DNA from: Apostichopus japonicus
Lineage: Eukaryota > Echinodermata > Holothuroidea > Aspidochirotida > Stichopodidae
Direction: 5' to 3'
Assembly (NCBI RefSeq): GCF_037975245.1
Contig: NC_092572.1
Location: 19,966,489-20,030,488 of the forward strand
Length of the DNA: 64,000 nt
The notes beneath the pieces were generated by a model, which saw only the letters and a list, made by a program, of their open reading frames with translations, was not told where the DNA came from and did no database searches. Made by a program: the position numbers and the translations under genes. How positions within the stretch are numbered: position 1 is the stretch's first letter; each line of letters begins with the position of its first letter. Shown one piece after another: positions 13,201-24,618 of this stretch.

Positions 13201-14945
13201 GGGCTTCCAGATCAACATTGTAATTCAAATTGGGATTTTGTTTTCAATTGAGAAAGTAATTTCAGATGGCAAAACCGTAGATTGCTCTGGGATGAAAAAT
13301 CCACCTTACTATGACCCGGCCGCGAATATTTTTTTCCCAAACTGAACTGACACTGAAATTATTTCCTCGATTCTAATTGGCTCTCAGCGAGCACGTGATA
13401 TACTTTAGTATTCAACATGGATCCCTCAATAATCTGTCGATATCAGTATGATCAACACGAACAAATTCAAGATATTCACATTAGCAACTCTCCAGATTTT
13501 TTGGTAGGTATATATGAACGAAAGTATATAGTGTTCTTAACACAATGAAGCAACTATTCCCAACTACTGCGCCCATTATTAGGCAGTCCTCGATCGTTTG
13601 TTTACTCGCTTGAGTCATGTCATGTCATGTAGCCTGTTGTACTGTGTATAGTATACAACACAATAAAACAGTGCATTTGTAATTGTATACATGTAGCCGA
13701 TGTACATATGTACGAGGTGTTTGTGTACATTCGGAGTTACGATACTTTTAGTTTTATAATCATAAATTCAAAATGTATTCAGTCAATGAATCATGATAGG
13801 CCTAGTCGAATATGCAGTGGCCATGAATACGGCGAGTGAGTGTGTGCCAGTCAGTGAGTGTACACAAAAAAGGCATTTGACGATATGTCTGTGTCTTTTG
13901 ACTTGTTAACTAGTTGTAAATAGCCTCATAACCTATACGTACGGAAACACAGATGTTTACCGGCACCATTACTTTAGAAGTTCTTGTACATGGTGACCTA
14001 GTAGGCCTGCATTAACCGTATAAACGTATTCGTATTAGTTCGAGATCTCAAATTCACTAATATAGGCCCTATACCGCCCTTACAGTAGCTCTCGATAACT
14101 GGAAAGCCTCACATTTTATCTACATGTAGGCACACTTAGGCCTACAGACTTTAACTTAGCCTGTGTAAGGCCTAAACACGTATTTTTGACATGATGCAGC
14201 CCATGAGGATTGGTATGATCAACACTAACAGTGTCACATACATTCATTGATAAACGAAGATTATCATTCCGGTTTTCATCAGCCAATCAGAATCGAGGAA
14301 ATAATTTCAGTGTCAGTTCAGTTTGGGAAAAAAATATTCGCGACCCGGCCGGGTATCGAACCCATAACCTACCGATTACTAAGCCTTATTGCTTCAAATG
14401 CCACCGCTTTTATCCACTCGGCCACAGCACCGGTATATACATTACGTAGTCTGTACTTGCTATCTTAAATTAGGTCAACTTTATGCAATGTGCAACGCAC
14501 CATGGCGCCTCTGTTAAACAAAAGCACATAGCCCTTAGTGAAATATAATAATCATATCGTAGTAAGTTTTTTTTTGGCTCTAAAAGAAGTAAAACGGCAT
14601 GAGAAGAAAATAAAAAATGGTAGACGTCATCCTGACCTGCATCAAAATTCAACCTAATATATCCTACCTCAACGGTATTAAAATTTGAATGTAAGAACAA
14701 AGGGGATAGCTGTTTTGATAACTGGAGAGAAATGTTAATGGTAGCTAGTTGTGAAGAGATGTAGTATTTGTTTCATTTGTTCTGATATTCCTTTTGTATT
14801 TCTGAAGTAATTTTACCATTAAGTCAGAGAGACGGTTGATAAACTATAGAGATTTAGTATTACTCTAAACTTGATGTCTCGCTCAATTTTTTTTGCGTTC
14901 GTGCGTGAAACTCTGTGTATCAGCTACAGGTACGCCGTGTCTTAG

Positions 14946-15005
<60 letters not shown>

Positions 15006-15006
15006 C

Positions 15007-15037
<31 letters not shown>

Positions 15038-15120
15038 CATATATATATATATAAATGAAAATCGTAATGAGTTGGAAAATATATATTTATATATATATTT
15101 ATATATATATATATATACAT

Positions 15121-15160
<40 letters not shown>

Positions 15161-15199
15161 GAAAATCGTAATGAGTTGGAAAATATATATTTATATATA

Positions 15200-15243
<44 letters not shown>

Positions 15244-18200
15244 AATGAATGTGCAGCAAGTGGTAAAGCGTAGCAACTAACCTTTAATGAGAACATTAAG
15301 TCCTCAAGATCCGACCCTTGGCCAGCTTTGATGAAACATTCGCATCCGTCTGTTTCGTCGGAGCCCATGTTAAACGTACAGAAACTTCCTTTCGTAATCA
15401 CAACTGTGATAAATTTGATTACCTTTAAAGCAAATAAGCAGTTGTCACATGAGTATGACATTAGTTGAATTCAACATACTTTAACTTTTTGGGGAAACAA
15501 TGTAAACTTATGAATACACAGGCCTACATGTGGTAACTTTTGACATTTTTCTAGGTTGCGGGCTGCTTGATCTTAGTACGAATCGTGGTCGCTATTTATA
15601 TTCCTTAGTCTAAGTTCTTTAGAGGAAATATATACGACAGTATAAATGTCAATTTTTGGTTTTTTGATCAATACATTTGCAGAAACAAATTCTTTCAAAT
15701 ATGTCATCATTCTTTCATCTATTACCTTACTAGCAAAACCGTTGGTAATATAAATTGATTCTTATTTTAATTTTAAATTATTTTAAACGGATCTACTATT
15801 CACCTGATTTTTGCACAGAAATGACGAGTTTATATGAAATAATGGAAGCCGAACCGGCACTTAACTAATAATAAACTTACCAGCAGAATGTCATATACAA
15901 TATATTTAAATGATATTTGTTTTTCGTGAAACGTTTTATCACAGGATCATTATACTAAAAGTTTGATAAAGCTACTTCTTCCAATTGCACTGGCGGTGGT
16001 GATTAAAACTAGGTTGGACACATTAATAGATGTGGCGGTTACAATAGCAAATACTTTTAAATTCATTACTTGTGCAACTTTGTGTGCAGGCTTTATAGTT
16101 ATACTGCGGTATTGCTACTTCCCTATACAAACGAGGTGTGTCATACACTAGTTTGTATGATATTCATGAATCAGTGAGATTCAATTACATTTATATTACA
16201 CATATGTGCTTCTGCTGGTAATAAAGTATACGAAAAAAAAATATTCAAGCTTAATAACATAATAGTTTTGAGCTAATTTATTTATAAATCAACTATTCCA
16301 ACCAACCTTTTTCTTGTTTCTATTTTTATATCTCCAAATAGGTGGTTCTACTTTTTCAAACAAAACTGTCAGAGGCATCTGCCCTTTTTTGTAAAACACG
16401 GCTGCTTTCTCATGCAACGAAGTGGCATCATTCAATTTGAGAACCTTTTGAGAGTAAACAGAGAGAAAATGCAGTGTAGGTTGTAAAGCAATATCATTGA
16501 TTAAGGTTGTTGTAGTGAATCAGAGAATGGTTAAGGGCAGATGGTGGATGACATATCCCTTCCACATAATGTTAACTGTATCTGTACATTGTAGTCTATT
16601 ACAAAAACGGTTAAACCCTAAGGGTACTGTTTAGCTTATGGCTATCTTTGCTCACTATACATATTTATATGATTAGTAAGATGTAAATGATCATAATTCG
16701 ATTTCATTAGATACATATTATATAAAACAGAATTATAAATTATAAAGGGTTATTTTTCCTCTCATTTTTAACTCACATAATGAGAATGCATATCTTGCGT
16801 GACTGAACCAAAGTCAGATTGGCATTTATTGAAATTGTATGTACGTTGATATTTTTCTCATAATTAAGGAGAAACTTTGACTGATAAAGCTACTAACGAA
16901 TTTAAGTATATCCAGCCACTGGCAGCCAGTTGTTATGTGACGGGAGCTGAACGTTCTAAGGGAGGGGGGGGGCGGCTATTTCCCCGTATTGCACTAACTA
17001 ACAGTATTTTACACAGGTCGAGTAATTTAAAATTACTTACCTTTCGGCAACCTGGTAACTGCCAGTAATACTGTACATCAAGAAATGTTACATATTTAGT
17101 GGACGAAAATCGCTGAGCGGCAAACAATACAATCCTCTTTGCCTCGACTATTTCATCACCAATTGTAAATTTAATCCAGCAGAAATTGTTAAGCCGCATC
17201 ACACAGTTTTGATAAGTTAGCTCACACTGAGTATTTATTTCCTCTTCCCATTGTGGTCGGGTGCCTAAGACAAAAAGCAAATATGTGATAAAAAAATAGA
17301 ATTGAGCTTCAGAGAAAGTTCCTGAAAACAAAACTGAAAGCATTACCTATAATATAAAACATTTTGATTTCCCTCTTCATTTAGAAACGTACAACACAAC
17401 TCCTCCCTGAATGTAAACTTGTTCGTATTCACTTACTTATAAACTTACAAATCAATAAAAGACGTCAAATTGCTTTTGGTCAACTTTACAGAATTCGTAC
17501 ACGAAGGAAGTATCTCAGTTTTCAGTCTTTACACAACCTCACTCATGCTTTTTTTATTGGTGACCTTGACCTTCGACTTGTTTATACAGTGGATTGCCTA
17601 AATATCTTATAACATGTTCAGAATGCTGCTAGTTCTCCCTCCTGCAACAGGTTCACTGGTTTTCTATCAATTACCGAACACAGTTTAAGATTCTCACGCT
17701 TCCCTAAGGACGCGGAATCTTACTATCTTTGGGACTTGCTGTCCTTTAGGACCGATGGTTTCTTCACTCGGTCATCTAATCGTTCTGATCTCTTCGTTCT
17801 AGGGTTCACTTTAAGTTAGGAGAACGCGCCTTTTGCTTTAATGCTTCTAAACTATGGAATAGTTTGCCTGTTGAAATTTGTAGACGTGATACTTTTTTAA
17901 TTTTTATGAAGAGGTTATAAACTTATTTGTTGGTTATAAACTTTATTATTTTGTCTCTTACGTTTGTCTATCTTACTACTTTGATTTTGTATGGTTTGGT
18001 TTTCACTTTGATGCTTTATAAATCTTTTCAATGATAAGAATAATCACAGGCTATTCATGTAACTTTGAATATTGAGTACATGTAACATTCCGCTGTATCA
18101 TTTGAAACCCCAAAATATGTCACAGTCATTCGTACATGGGGTCACACCATTTTATTTTTCAAAGAAAACCCCCATAAATTACCTTCTTTATGGTGACTGC

Positions 18201-20212
18201 TGTATACCTTTGTTTTCCGTTCACATTTTTTCTTGAGAACCAAACAGTGAGGTAATGTTAGTGTTGCTGGTATTAAAAGCTGAACGTTATTGGGAAGGAT
18301 TTCTACCACTACTGAGGAGTTACTAGCAAACGATAATTCAGTTTCATCCAGATAATGATGTGGAATTATTCTCATTCGGATAAAATATTCAAGTCGCAGA
18401 GCACCGGGAGGTATTTCTAAGCTGACACCGGTATTTTGAATGTCTAGCGTTCCACCGCCTTTGCCGATCTTTGATTCTGCTCTCAAGGAATGAGTATCAC
18501 CTAACGAAGAGAACAAGAAAGAAAAACTGAAATATGTTGGCAGATGAAAAATTCTTCATATTTAACAGACTGTTGTTTCTACTAAGTTTTCACTGGTTTA
18601 TCGATATTCATATTCCACTTTCTCTTTTTATATTTAGTCCTCGATTGCGCGATTATTGATTGTTCGTACTGAACACGTGGACCGAGATCGTACCAAATCC
18701 GTGCCCTATATGTAAATGTAAAGAGATCCATCTTGGTTCCATCATTTGATTTGCTCTTTCGTCATTTTACAGAATAATGTTTGGCTTAGTACCTTTGACG
18801 ATCACTTCATTTGTTCCATTGCTATCAATACAATCGCCAACAAATTCTCAAATCATATGGTGTACACTATGATACGCAGATACCAATCACGAGTTTAGTC
18901 ATGTAATACATGTCTTTCAACCGTTAGCAGTTTAATACACAACTTACTTTCGTCCTTCTTAATGTTCTCGCCTGTATGAATTGATACTTCATCTGCAGAC
19001 GTCACCTGCGCACGGTAAAAGGAAGGACAATTATGCCAGGATAGTTTATTGAGATAACAGAAGTGACACATTCGTGCTGTATAAGCCCCAGCTAATAAAA
19101 CAAAAGGTTTTCATTGATACTGTAGAAATGATTTATTGCTCGTACCATATGTGTTTTGATAAATTCAGCTATAAATCACTAGTATCATCAAAAGTTGTTT
19201 ACCATAGAGGTTATCATTGCTCTCAATCCACTGTAGAAAAATCAATTTCAAGATCTCAATGCGCAATAAATTTGAGTATATTGCAATGGGATACGTATGG
19301 AACTAAACAACATGTGATGCACACCGTTAACTAAACTATCGCAAAAGGCATGTCACAATTGACTGAAAATAATGGGCAGGAGTACGTTCTTATCTCCTTC
19401 AAACAACTGATCGTAGTAAAGATTAACTGGCAATAAATTGATAATGTTTTCACTTTCGAATGAATAAAGGATATGTTTCTCAAAATGCTCAATTTTGTAA
19501 CTTTGATTGCACAATTTTTATCCGTTCATACAATACTTATTAATATAAGCTGCGTGTTGCAAGTTAATTGCATAAGAACCAAGAGATATATCCCTCATTA
19601 AGTACACACGCATACGCACACACCACGCACACATAAGCCAACTGAATGAATAATTGATATGCTTTTTGAAATGCTATTATTGCCGAAAACTTACACTTCC
19701 TTCTTCAAATTTTCTTTTGTCTGATAAACGCCTCTTGTTTTCTCCAATTTCTTTGGTGTCCTCTTTCATCTCTGGTTTGGTGGTGAATAGGTAAGTAATG
19801 GATTTAACAAGGAAACACGGGAAGAAATAAGAAAAACAAATACTTAAACATACAAATACACATGCTCATTTAAGTAAACTAAAAAATAACAGAAAAAGGG
19901 TAATGGGGGGGGGGGGGGAGGGGGCAATACCGTGATGGATTAACCATTCCGTTTCAATCTCATTTCTTTTATTAAGATTTCTATCATTGGAAAGTCAGAT
20001 ACGAACTTGCATAGTCCAAATCTTTGTAGTGTACATCTTTTGAAGTTACTCGGAATTTATCATTCATAGTTTAAGCAAATGAATGTCCGTAAATTAACGT
20101 AATGATATTGTAAAGTATGATTTTAAAAGTATAGTGGTTAACACTACCTACCTTTTACGTTTGTTAGTACATGCTGTTTGAAAGGAGGCCTTCTTTATCT
20201 TTGTAACATCGT
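9979..20212 (-). CDS. ZU5-UPA-Death domain gene (UNC5/PIDD-like), multi-exon, 5' end unresolved
   Basis: A minus-strand gene model built from splice sites and phase. Exons in order are 19771-19695, 19005-18948, 18500-18183, 17264-17041, 15422-15282, 12913-12791 and 10230-9979, with a candidate further upstream at 20212-20152. All six junctions between the seven exons are phase-consistent and give one open frame of 1193 nt. The product has a charged linker, a ZU5 domain, a UPA-like region and a C-terminal Death domain. That is the supramodule known from UNC5 netrin receptors, PIDD and ankyrins, where UPA packs against ZU5 and Death to regulate Death-domain signalling. Whether this protein has an extracellular or other N-terminal part cannot be seen. 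An ATTAAA-type signal lies 178 nt past the stop (9801-9796). Introns hold several mobile elements. Confidence 0.8.
10231..10799. other. Intron and gene-free sequence
   Basis: This lies in the last intron of the Death-domain gene. A plus-strand frame at 10376-10556 ends at a GTATGT donor-like site ([17 protein letters not shown] near its end) and looks mildly protein-like, but no family or partner exon is seen. Confidence 0.35.
10800..10985 (+). pseudogene. THAP-domain fragment
   Basis: An ATG-initiated frame of 61 codons starts [13 protein letters not shown] and continues with [20 protein letters not shown]. This matches the N-terminal half of a THAP zinc finger: CX4C, the FRFP motif and the basic/aromatic RRRLWI segment. 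The second metal-binding pair (C-X2-H) is missing, because the frame runs into a stop about 20 residues after WINF. THAP domains are DNA-binding and occur in host regulators and in P-element-like transposases. It lies inside an intron of the oppositely oriented Death-domain gene, so a transposon remnant is likely. Confidence 0.6.
10986..12790. other. Intronic sequence, unrecognised frame and poly-C tract
   Basis: A 157-codon minus-strand frame (12316-11843) is open but matches nothing I know and runs into a poly-C tract at 11880-11889. The GACGTCAC strings near 10695 and 11690 suggest a decayed repeat. No gene is called. Confidence 0.4.
12791..12913 (-). CDS. Exon: linker between UPA and Death domains
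   Basis: 123 nt (41 codons, phase 0 in and out) between an acceptor TTTTATTACAAG and a GTAACT donor. It encodes a Ser/Glu-rich polar stretch beginning [20 protein letters not shown] and ending VRDKCLQ. No domain is recognised. It is placed in the gene because its phase, strand and position match both neighbours. Confidence 0.65.
13313..13321. repeat. Target-site duplication, left
   Basis: GACCCGGCC, identical to the right copy at 14342-14350. Confidence 0.85.
13322..14341. mobile_element. 1020-bp Mutator-like MITE with 61-bp TIRs and 9-bp TSD
   Basis: The termini are inverted copies beginning GCGAATATTTTTTTCCCAAA. The arms (13322-13382 and 14341-14281) match over 61 bp with one mismatch. 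Both ends are flanked by the 9-bp direct repeat GACCCGGCC (13313-13321 and 14342-14350), which occurs once in related SINE sequence, so it is a real target duplication. A 9-bp duplication and long TIRs fit the Mutator superfamily. No transposase is encoded, so the element is non-autonomous. It sits in an intron of the ZU5-UPA-Death gene. Confidence 0.85.
14342..14350. repeat. Target-site duplication, right
   Basis: GACCCGGCC, identical to the left copy at 13313-13321. Confidence 0.85.
14949..15250. repeat. AT microsatellite with embedded SINE-tail copies
   Basis: (AT)n runs alternate with ATAC runs and two copies of the 3' tail of the SINE seen at 39.8 kb (15053-15080 and 15157-15184, core AATGAAAATCGTAATGAG). 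Long Tyr/Ile frames on the minus strand are artefacts of the repeat. It ends about 30 bp from the exon at 15282. Confidence 0.85.
15282..15422 (-). CDS. Exon: UPA-like region, C-terminal part
   Basis: 141 nt (47 codons, phase 0 to 0). The acceptor is TTTGCTTTAAAG and the donor GTTAGT. It encodes [19 protein letters not shown] and ends in [15 protein letters not shown] second possible acceptor (TTTATCACAG) would put a stop in frame, so the first is chosen. It continues the beta-rich region after the previous exon and is assigned to UPA by position and fold-like pattern, not by a diagnostic motif. Confidence 0.72.
15423..17040. other. Intron
   Basis: Nothing recognisable besides AT-rich sequence and a G-run (GGGGGGGG near 16963-16971) close to the donor side of the next exon. 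Confidence 0.5.
17041..17264 (-). CDS. Exon: ZU5 end and UPA start
   Basis: 224 nt beginning after TTTTTGTCTTAG in phase 1 and ending at a consensus GTAAGT donor in phase 0. It encodes [20 protein letters not shown], then [14 protein letters not shown] and [15 protein letters not shown]. The pattern 'CxLTxxNCVMRLNxFCWxKF' resembles the start of UPA in UNC5/PIDD-type proteins. Phase and strand match the ZU5 exon upstream. Confidence 0.82.
17550..17945 (+). pseudogene. LINE reverse-transcriptase C-terminal fragment
   Basis: Frames on the plus strand give [11 protein letters not shown], a 'LRSS'-like block ([12 protein letters not shown]) and [21 protein letters not shown]. These are the order and motifs of the region after the reverse-transcriptase core in jockey/CR1-type LINEs (RVQNAAARL, then LRSS, then FGERAFSxxxPKLWNSLP). 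Several stops and frame changes are present. It is an old, 5'-truncated copy lying antisense in an intron. Confidence 0.75.
18183..18500 (-). CDS. Exon: ZU5 domain
   Basis: 318 nt between acceptor TCTCTTCGTTAG and a GTAATT donor. It enters in phase 1 (completing a Ser codon) and leaves in phase 1 (completing a Gly codon). The translation holds the ZU5 signature: [20 protein letters not shown], then a beta-rich stretch with [22 protein letters not shown]5 is found in UNC5, ankyrin, ZO-1 and PIDD. This exon anchors the gene identification. Confidence 0.88.
18948..19005 (-). CDS. Exon: charged linker before ZU5
   Basis: 58 nt, acceptor CGTGCGCAG, donor GTAAGT. It encodes [19 protein letters not shown] plus one base that joins the ZU5 exon in phase. 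The small size is supported by consensus splice sites at both ends and by frame continuity. Confidence 0.75.
19695..19771 (-). CDS. Exon: Lys/Glu-rich linker
   Basis: 77 nt, acceptor CACCACCAAACCAG, donor GTAAGT. It encodes [19 protein letters not shown] and ends EEGS in phase 0, matching the next exon. Likely a disordered linker. Confidence 0.68.
20152..20212 (-). CDS. Candidate upstream exon of the same gene
   Basis: A block starting after a pyrimidine-rich acceptor (ACCTTTTTAG) encodes [17 protein letters not shown]. With the GTAGGT donor (exon end 20152) the phase does not match the next exon; with a weaker GTAAAA donor (exon end 20159) it does. The gene must continue beyond this point and its start was not found. 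Confidence 0.4.
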
Positions 20213-23200
20213 CTAAAAAGGTAAAACCAACAATTCGAACATTGGATACAGATGTAACATCAAGAAAAACTTACAAAATGAAAGCAAGAGAGTATCTGAG
20301 ATTGAAATTTAAATTTCCCATCAAAGTATCTTTTACAATATTACAACCATAGGAAAGATTTAATAATCTCACGTTCCACATTTCGGTATTTAAATCTAAT
20401 GTGTGAACTACATTTGCTCCGATGATCCATTCACTTGCGTAAAAGGAGCATAATATGTATTTCAATTAAATAGTAATGCGAAACCTAATTGTCTACGAAA
20501 TTTAACTCACTGTTCAATTTTGTAACTTTGCACAATTTTTATCCGTTAATACGATGTTTTTTGTTATAAAACTTTCAAGCTGAGTGTTGCAAGTTGATTG
20601 CATACGAACCAAGAGACATATCCCCGATGAAATACATTCGCATCCCCCTCCCCCATCCCTCCATACGCACCCTCATCGATACAGGCATACTCACTTGACA
20701 GCACATGTTCCGATGGATGAAAAGCATCGGAACCAAAAATGGGATAATTAACTTTTAGAGGCTAATTACAGCCGTTCAGAAATTACGATTGTGTACACTG
20801 CCATTTGCTGGGAGTACAGGGGTGCGACAAAGCCTCCGAAAGCGGCATCATTTTTAGATAATTCTTGGCCCCTGCTAGTAATTTGAAGAACATAAATACG
20901 TGCCAGAAAGGGGATTTTTTTTACTCTTAATTCTTTACACTGTGAATATATCTCACACCTCTCTAATGCGGTCCGGTGAAGGGACGCCACAGAGTTCCTG
21001 GCTCTTCTTGTTCTTTTGTAGCAAATTAAAAGCATGACAATGTTTTTCAGAAAAGGAATAAATTACTCCGGAATGTCTACTTAGCCATGTTGGATTTCAG
21101 CTATGACATTTTCACTTTTCCAGAAATTCGATTTTCTCTGATAGTGATTTATGAAAGCTCTCTGGAATATTTCATCTTTTTACTTCTTTAATTTTTCAAG
21201 GGGAAGGAAATACTCCAAAATCTTCCAAATCTCCTGAAAAGAGAGCACCCATTAGCTCAGCTGAAAACTTTTAGCTGAGTAATCTCTATCGTGCGATATT
21301 GCCAGCCTTCTGTCACTTTTTGCCACCACGTTTAAATGACTGCCATTTCGTAATTTTACCTTCGATGTGGCTGAAATTTCATGAGACGAGTTTGTGAATT
21401 TATTATAATTTATTACATTTCGTTTTCTTAAATTTGAAGGTCACTTAAGTAGAGGTCATTTTCTGAACTTAAAAAGGGTTAGACTGTCTTGCTTGAATAA
21501 AAACAAAGGTCATCCTTTTTTAAGTTTGCTATGTCTGCCTGTTATTCCTGTACGCAGATCTCCGAATAATTTCCTTTCACCCTGCAACTGTCCACTGGTC
21601 AGATAGAAAACGCACTAAACACGGAATAATTTGATTTTCAAAAAGGATTAAGAAGAGCAAGAATTGTGACAATGATATTTTAACAAGATTCAAAGATGCT
21701 TACTGTTTAAACCCAAGCGTATAAAAACAATCGTTCCTGTTTTTACTGTTCCCACTTTTCTTTTTCACCCAAAACCAGTCCTCCAAGTCATCGAAAATAG
21801 TAAAATATACAAAAACTTGAAACTAAAATAGTAATTTGGAGGAGCATTCAACAATTATTACTTTATAACGCACTTCCAACATTTTACAGATACAAACAAT
21901 TGCACGATAGGAACAAATTCGTGTATTGCGAATTCCCGTTTCCTCCAAATGCAAAGAACCAAACGAGTAAAACTGCAGACATGTGCTAACTTCTCAATGA
22001 TGTCAAGCATATTAAACTCACTTTAAAATAATCTCAAATCGATAGGAAGTTAAATGCTAAAAAGGGCCTCCTTATTGTTAATTTATTTTAATTTTACCAA
22101 GTCTGGTAGTTACTATTGTATTTGCTGCAAATAAAATAAAAAATGTAAAAAAAAAAGATTATTTCATCAAAGATTACTTCCGATTGACAATCAAATATCT
22201 GACAAGTAAAGCATAAAGTCAGCTAGCAGGCTAGTGGCAGCGCCTACCTTAAACTAAACTTGAACATTATGATGATGTGTATGTTGTATGTAATCATGGG
22301 AGAAGGACGGAGATTCCTCATTTTCCATAAAAATATCAGCGAAAATGGGTTAAAGAGATGGAATAATGAGAAGTTTGACGTAGTTTTGCTAACAACGAGA
22401 TCTCAAGATAGTTAAAACTATCGCACATTGTCAAAAATTCAAGTAGCAGATATGGTATCACCTGTTGAAAATTATTTGGCAGATATTGTTTTTAGTTGCT
22501 CATGTTTCGCTGTATTTTTTTTACTTAAAAATGGCTATGAATCCAACGTTCCCCACAGGATTTGCAGAAATAAAGAAAAACTATGAGAGTTGTGTGTATT
22601 TATTTTATGATGTCTCTATTCTGAACGAACTGAATGAATGTCTCATGAAACACGAATAACCTAATTATTATTTCTTTCTATATTGTTAGTTTCTCTGTAT
22701 CAGTATAGCGGCTTCTAAATCATAACGAAAGGCAATCCGGCAGTTGAAGGGTGAAACTGGCTGCTGTTTATGAAAATATTTTTAAAAAAAATTGATGGTT
22801 TTAAGTTCAAAATCCAAGGGAAATTTGCCATTAACATAAAAACAGCTATATATGTAAGTAACTAATTTAAATTGTTCCTGCATCCCCATGACTACGTCTT
22901 ACAGCTTTGTCCAAGAGGTGTCTACAGACGCAATATATCGTGATGTATTACAAATATATTAAACTTTGAGTTACTTCTTAAATTCCGGGGAAGAAATTTG
23001 GTGGACCAAAGACGTCCATGGAAAGGGATGGGGTGGGGTTAATTTACATCTTTATTCAACTTTGGGTAACATATTGTAGTATTAAACAATTAATTCAGAC
23101 GAATCCTCCCTCTCACCGCATTAAAACGATGGAACTACAAGTCAAGTCAACTCATCTGTCGCCTGCGTGGTGAGTACACACCCAATTTCCATTACTTTAA

Positions 23201-24405
23201 TTTCTTATAAATAATGCTTGATGTAGCATTATTACGTCTTAGCTGCATGCGTAAGCTACTGACGAATTTGAACAGAATTGAAATGGGCCCTAGGAAGGCA
23301 GATAAAACGTGCATTGAAATCAACACTCATGTTCATTTTGGACAAAAGTTGACATTATTCGATGCTTAACGCCCATAAGAACATTATTTGTTAGCTGTAT
23401 TAACTAGGTTTCACTACAAACAATGTAAAAAAGCAAAATCCCCCAAAAAGAAGAAGCCGAATGGCACCTCCTCAGTTGGTGTTATATGTGTCATCTGTTG
23501 TAAATTAGTTTAGGCAACGACATGTTCAAATTAATGTTTTCATTAAATTTACCACAATAAAATTTCAAAAATAATGTGTAATTCTAATTCATTGCTAGCT
23601 CACTTTGACTAACATTAGAAATAATGGTTGGTACAATATTCAAAAATTGGATTTCATACTGAAAAACAAAACGACTATAAACCACCTTAAAAAATTAACA
23701 GTAACAGGTTGTGCTAAGAATATAACCAACTAATGAAGATAAGAACCAGCGTAAACCTTCTCGAAATGTCACTTGAGGCTTTGAACTGGCAACAATTTGG
23801 GAAGCATATCGCTCGATAAATGTTTTTTTTTAAACCCTTGTTGGAAGAGACTCAACTCTCATGCACTCATGTCCATCCCAAATTAACTTTGATCGTTACC
23901 TACCTAAGCCGTTGCTGTCATGTCTTTTATATAAAGGGACCCGAATTGGAACTTACTTGATACACCCTCCTCCATTTAATCCACTCTGTGAGGATCTACG
24001 GTATGACGTCATCACTCAGTCATTAACACATCAACTGTTTATGTTTCTAGTGTTCTAAAATTTAACATGAAAACATATATGCCAGAGTGAATGCTCTCGT
24101 GTCACAACGAATACTGTTGATGCTTTAACCCAACGGATACCCTCACAACCTAGTAAATCATCTTGCTTCTAGACTCACTCATACTCACATTACCAACATA
24201 CGGACCAATTTATCTCTTCAATTGCATTAACTGATGTTTTCCTGTTGGACGGGTATGTGATGATGCTTACATGCAAGTTTAACCGCATCGTTTATCGAAT
24301 TTCTGCGAAAAGCTTAGCTCCTCCTTAACCATCCCAACCCCTCCCCGACCAAAGAGAATGATTCTAATGATTTTATATTATCAAAGAATACCGCAGTGGT
24401 GATTT
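20213..24405. other. Gene-free or intronic sequence
   Basis: AT-rich, no supported exon or repeat. A minus-strand frame at 21035-20766 (ICYKRTRRARNSVASLHRT) looks like a juxtamembrane segment but has no good splice sites. Confidence 0.4.
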
Positions 24406-24544
24406 ATGGGAGATTTAAGTATATACTTCAAGAGTTATCCCTTGGGTGTAGAGCAAATTGTAACACTACGGTAACACTGTTGAATCGTCATATGACATTA
24501 AATGATGTTAATATATTACTTTTCTTATGCAGCAATACAAAAGA

Positions 24545-24546
<2 letters not shown>
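24406..24546 (+). repeat. Segmental duplication copy 1, part A
   Basis: Matches 31784-31925 in direct orientation, including ACACTACGGTAACACTGTTG. It is interrupted after this point, relative to the other copy, by an AT microsatellite and about 1.15 kb of other sequence. Confidence 0.8.

Positions 24547-24610
<64 letters not shown>
24547..24610. repeat. (AT)n microsatellite
   Basis: About 32 uninterrupted AT units. Confidence 0.95.

Positions 24611-24618
<8 letters not shown>

Larger units (their letters stand above)
13093..14436 (-). mobile_element. tRNA-Ser-like SINE, split by a MITE
   Basis: A minus-strand SINE in two pieces. The tRNA-Ser-like head is at 14436-14342 (GTGCTGTGGCCGAGTGGAT, box B GGGTTCGATACCC). 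The body and AAT-repeat tail are at 13312-13093. The uninterrupted relative at 51904-52222 runs straight from head to body (TACCCGACCGG then TAAGGTGG), which shows that 13322-14341 was inserted later. Joined, the two pieces are about 315 bp, like the relative. The tail is (AAT)n at 13093-13117. Confidence 0.8.

Noticed and set aside
14942-15276. Tyr/Ile-rich minus-strand frames
   Set aside because: Translations of AT and ATAC microsatellites. Only the upstream part of the longest such frame is real, as the exon at 15282-15422.
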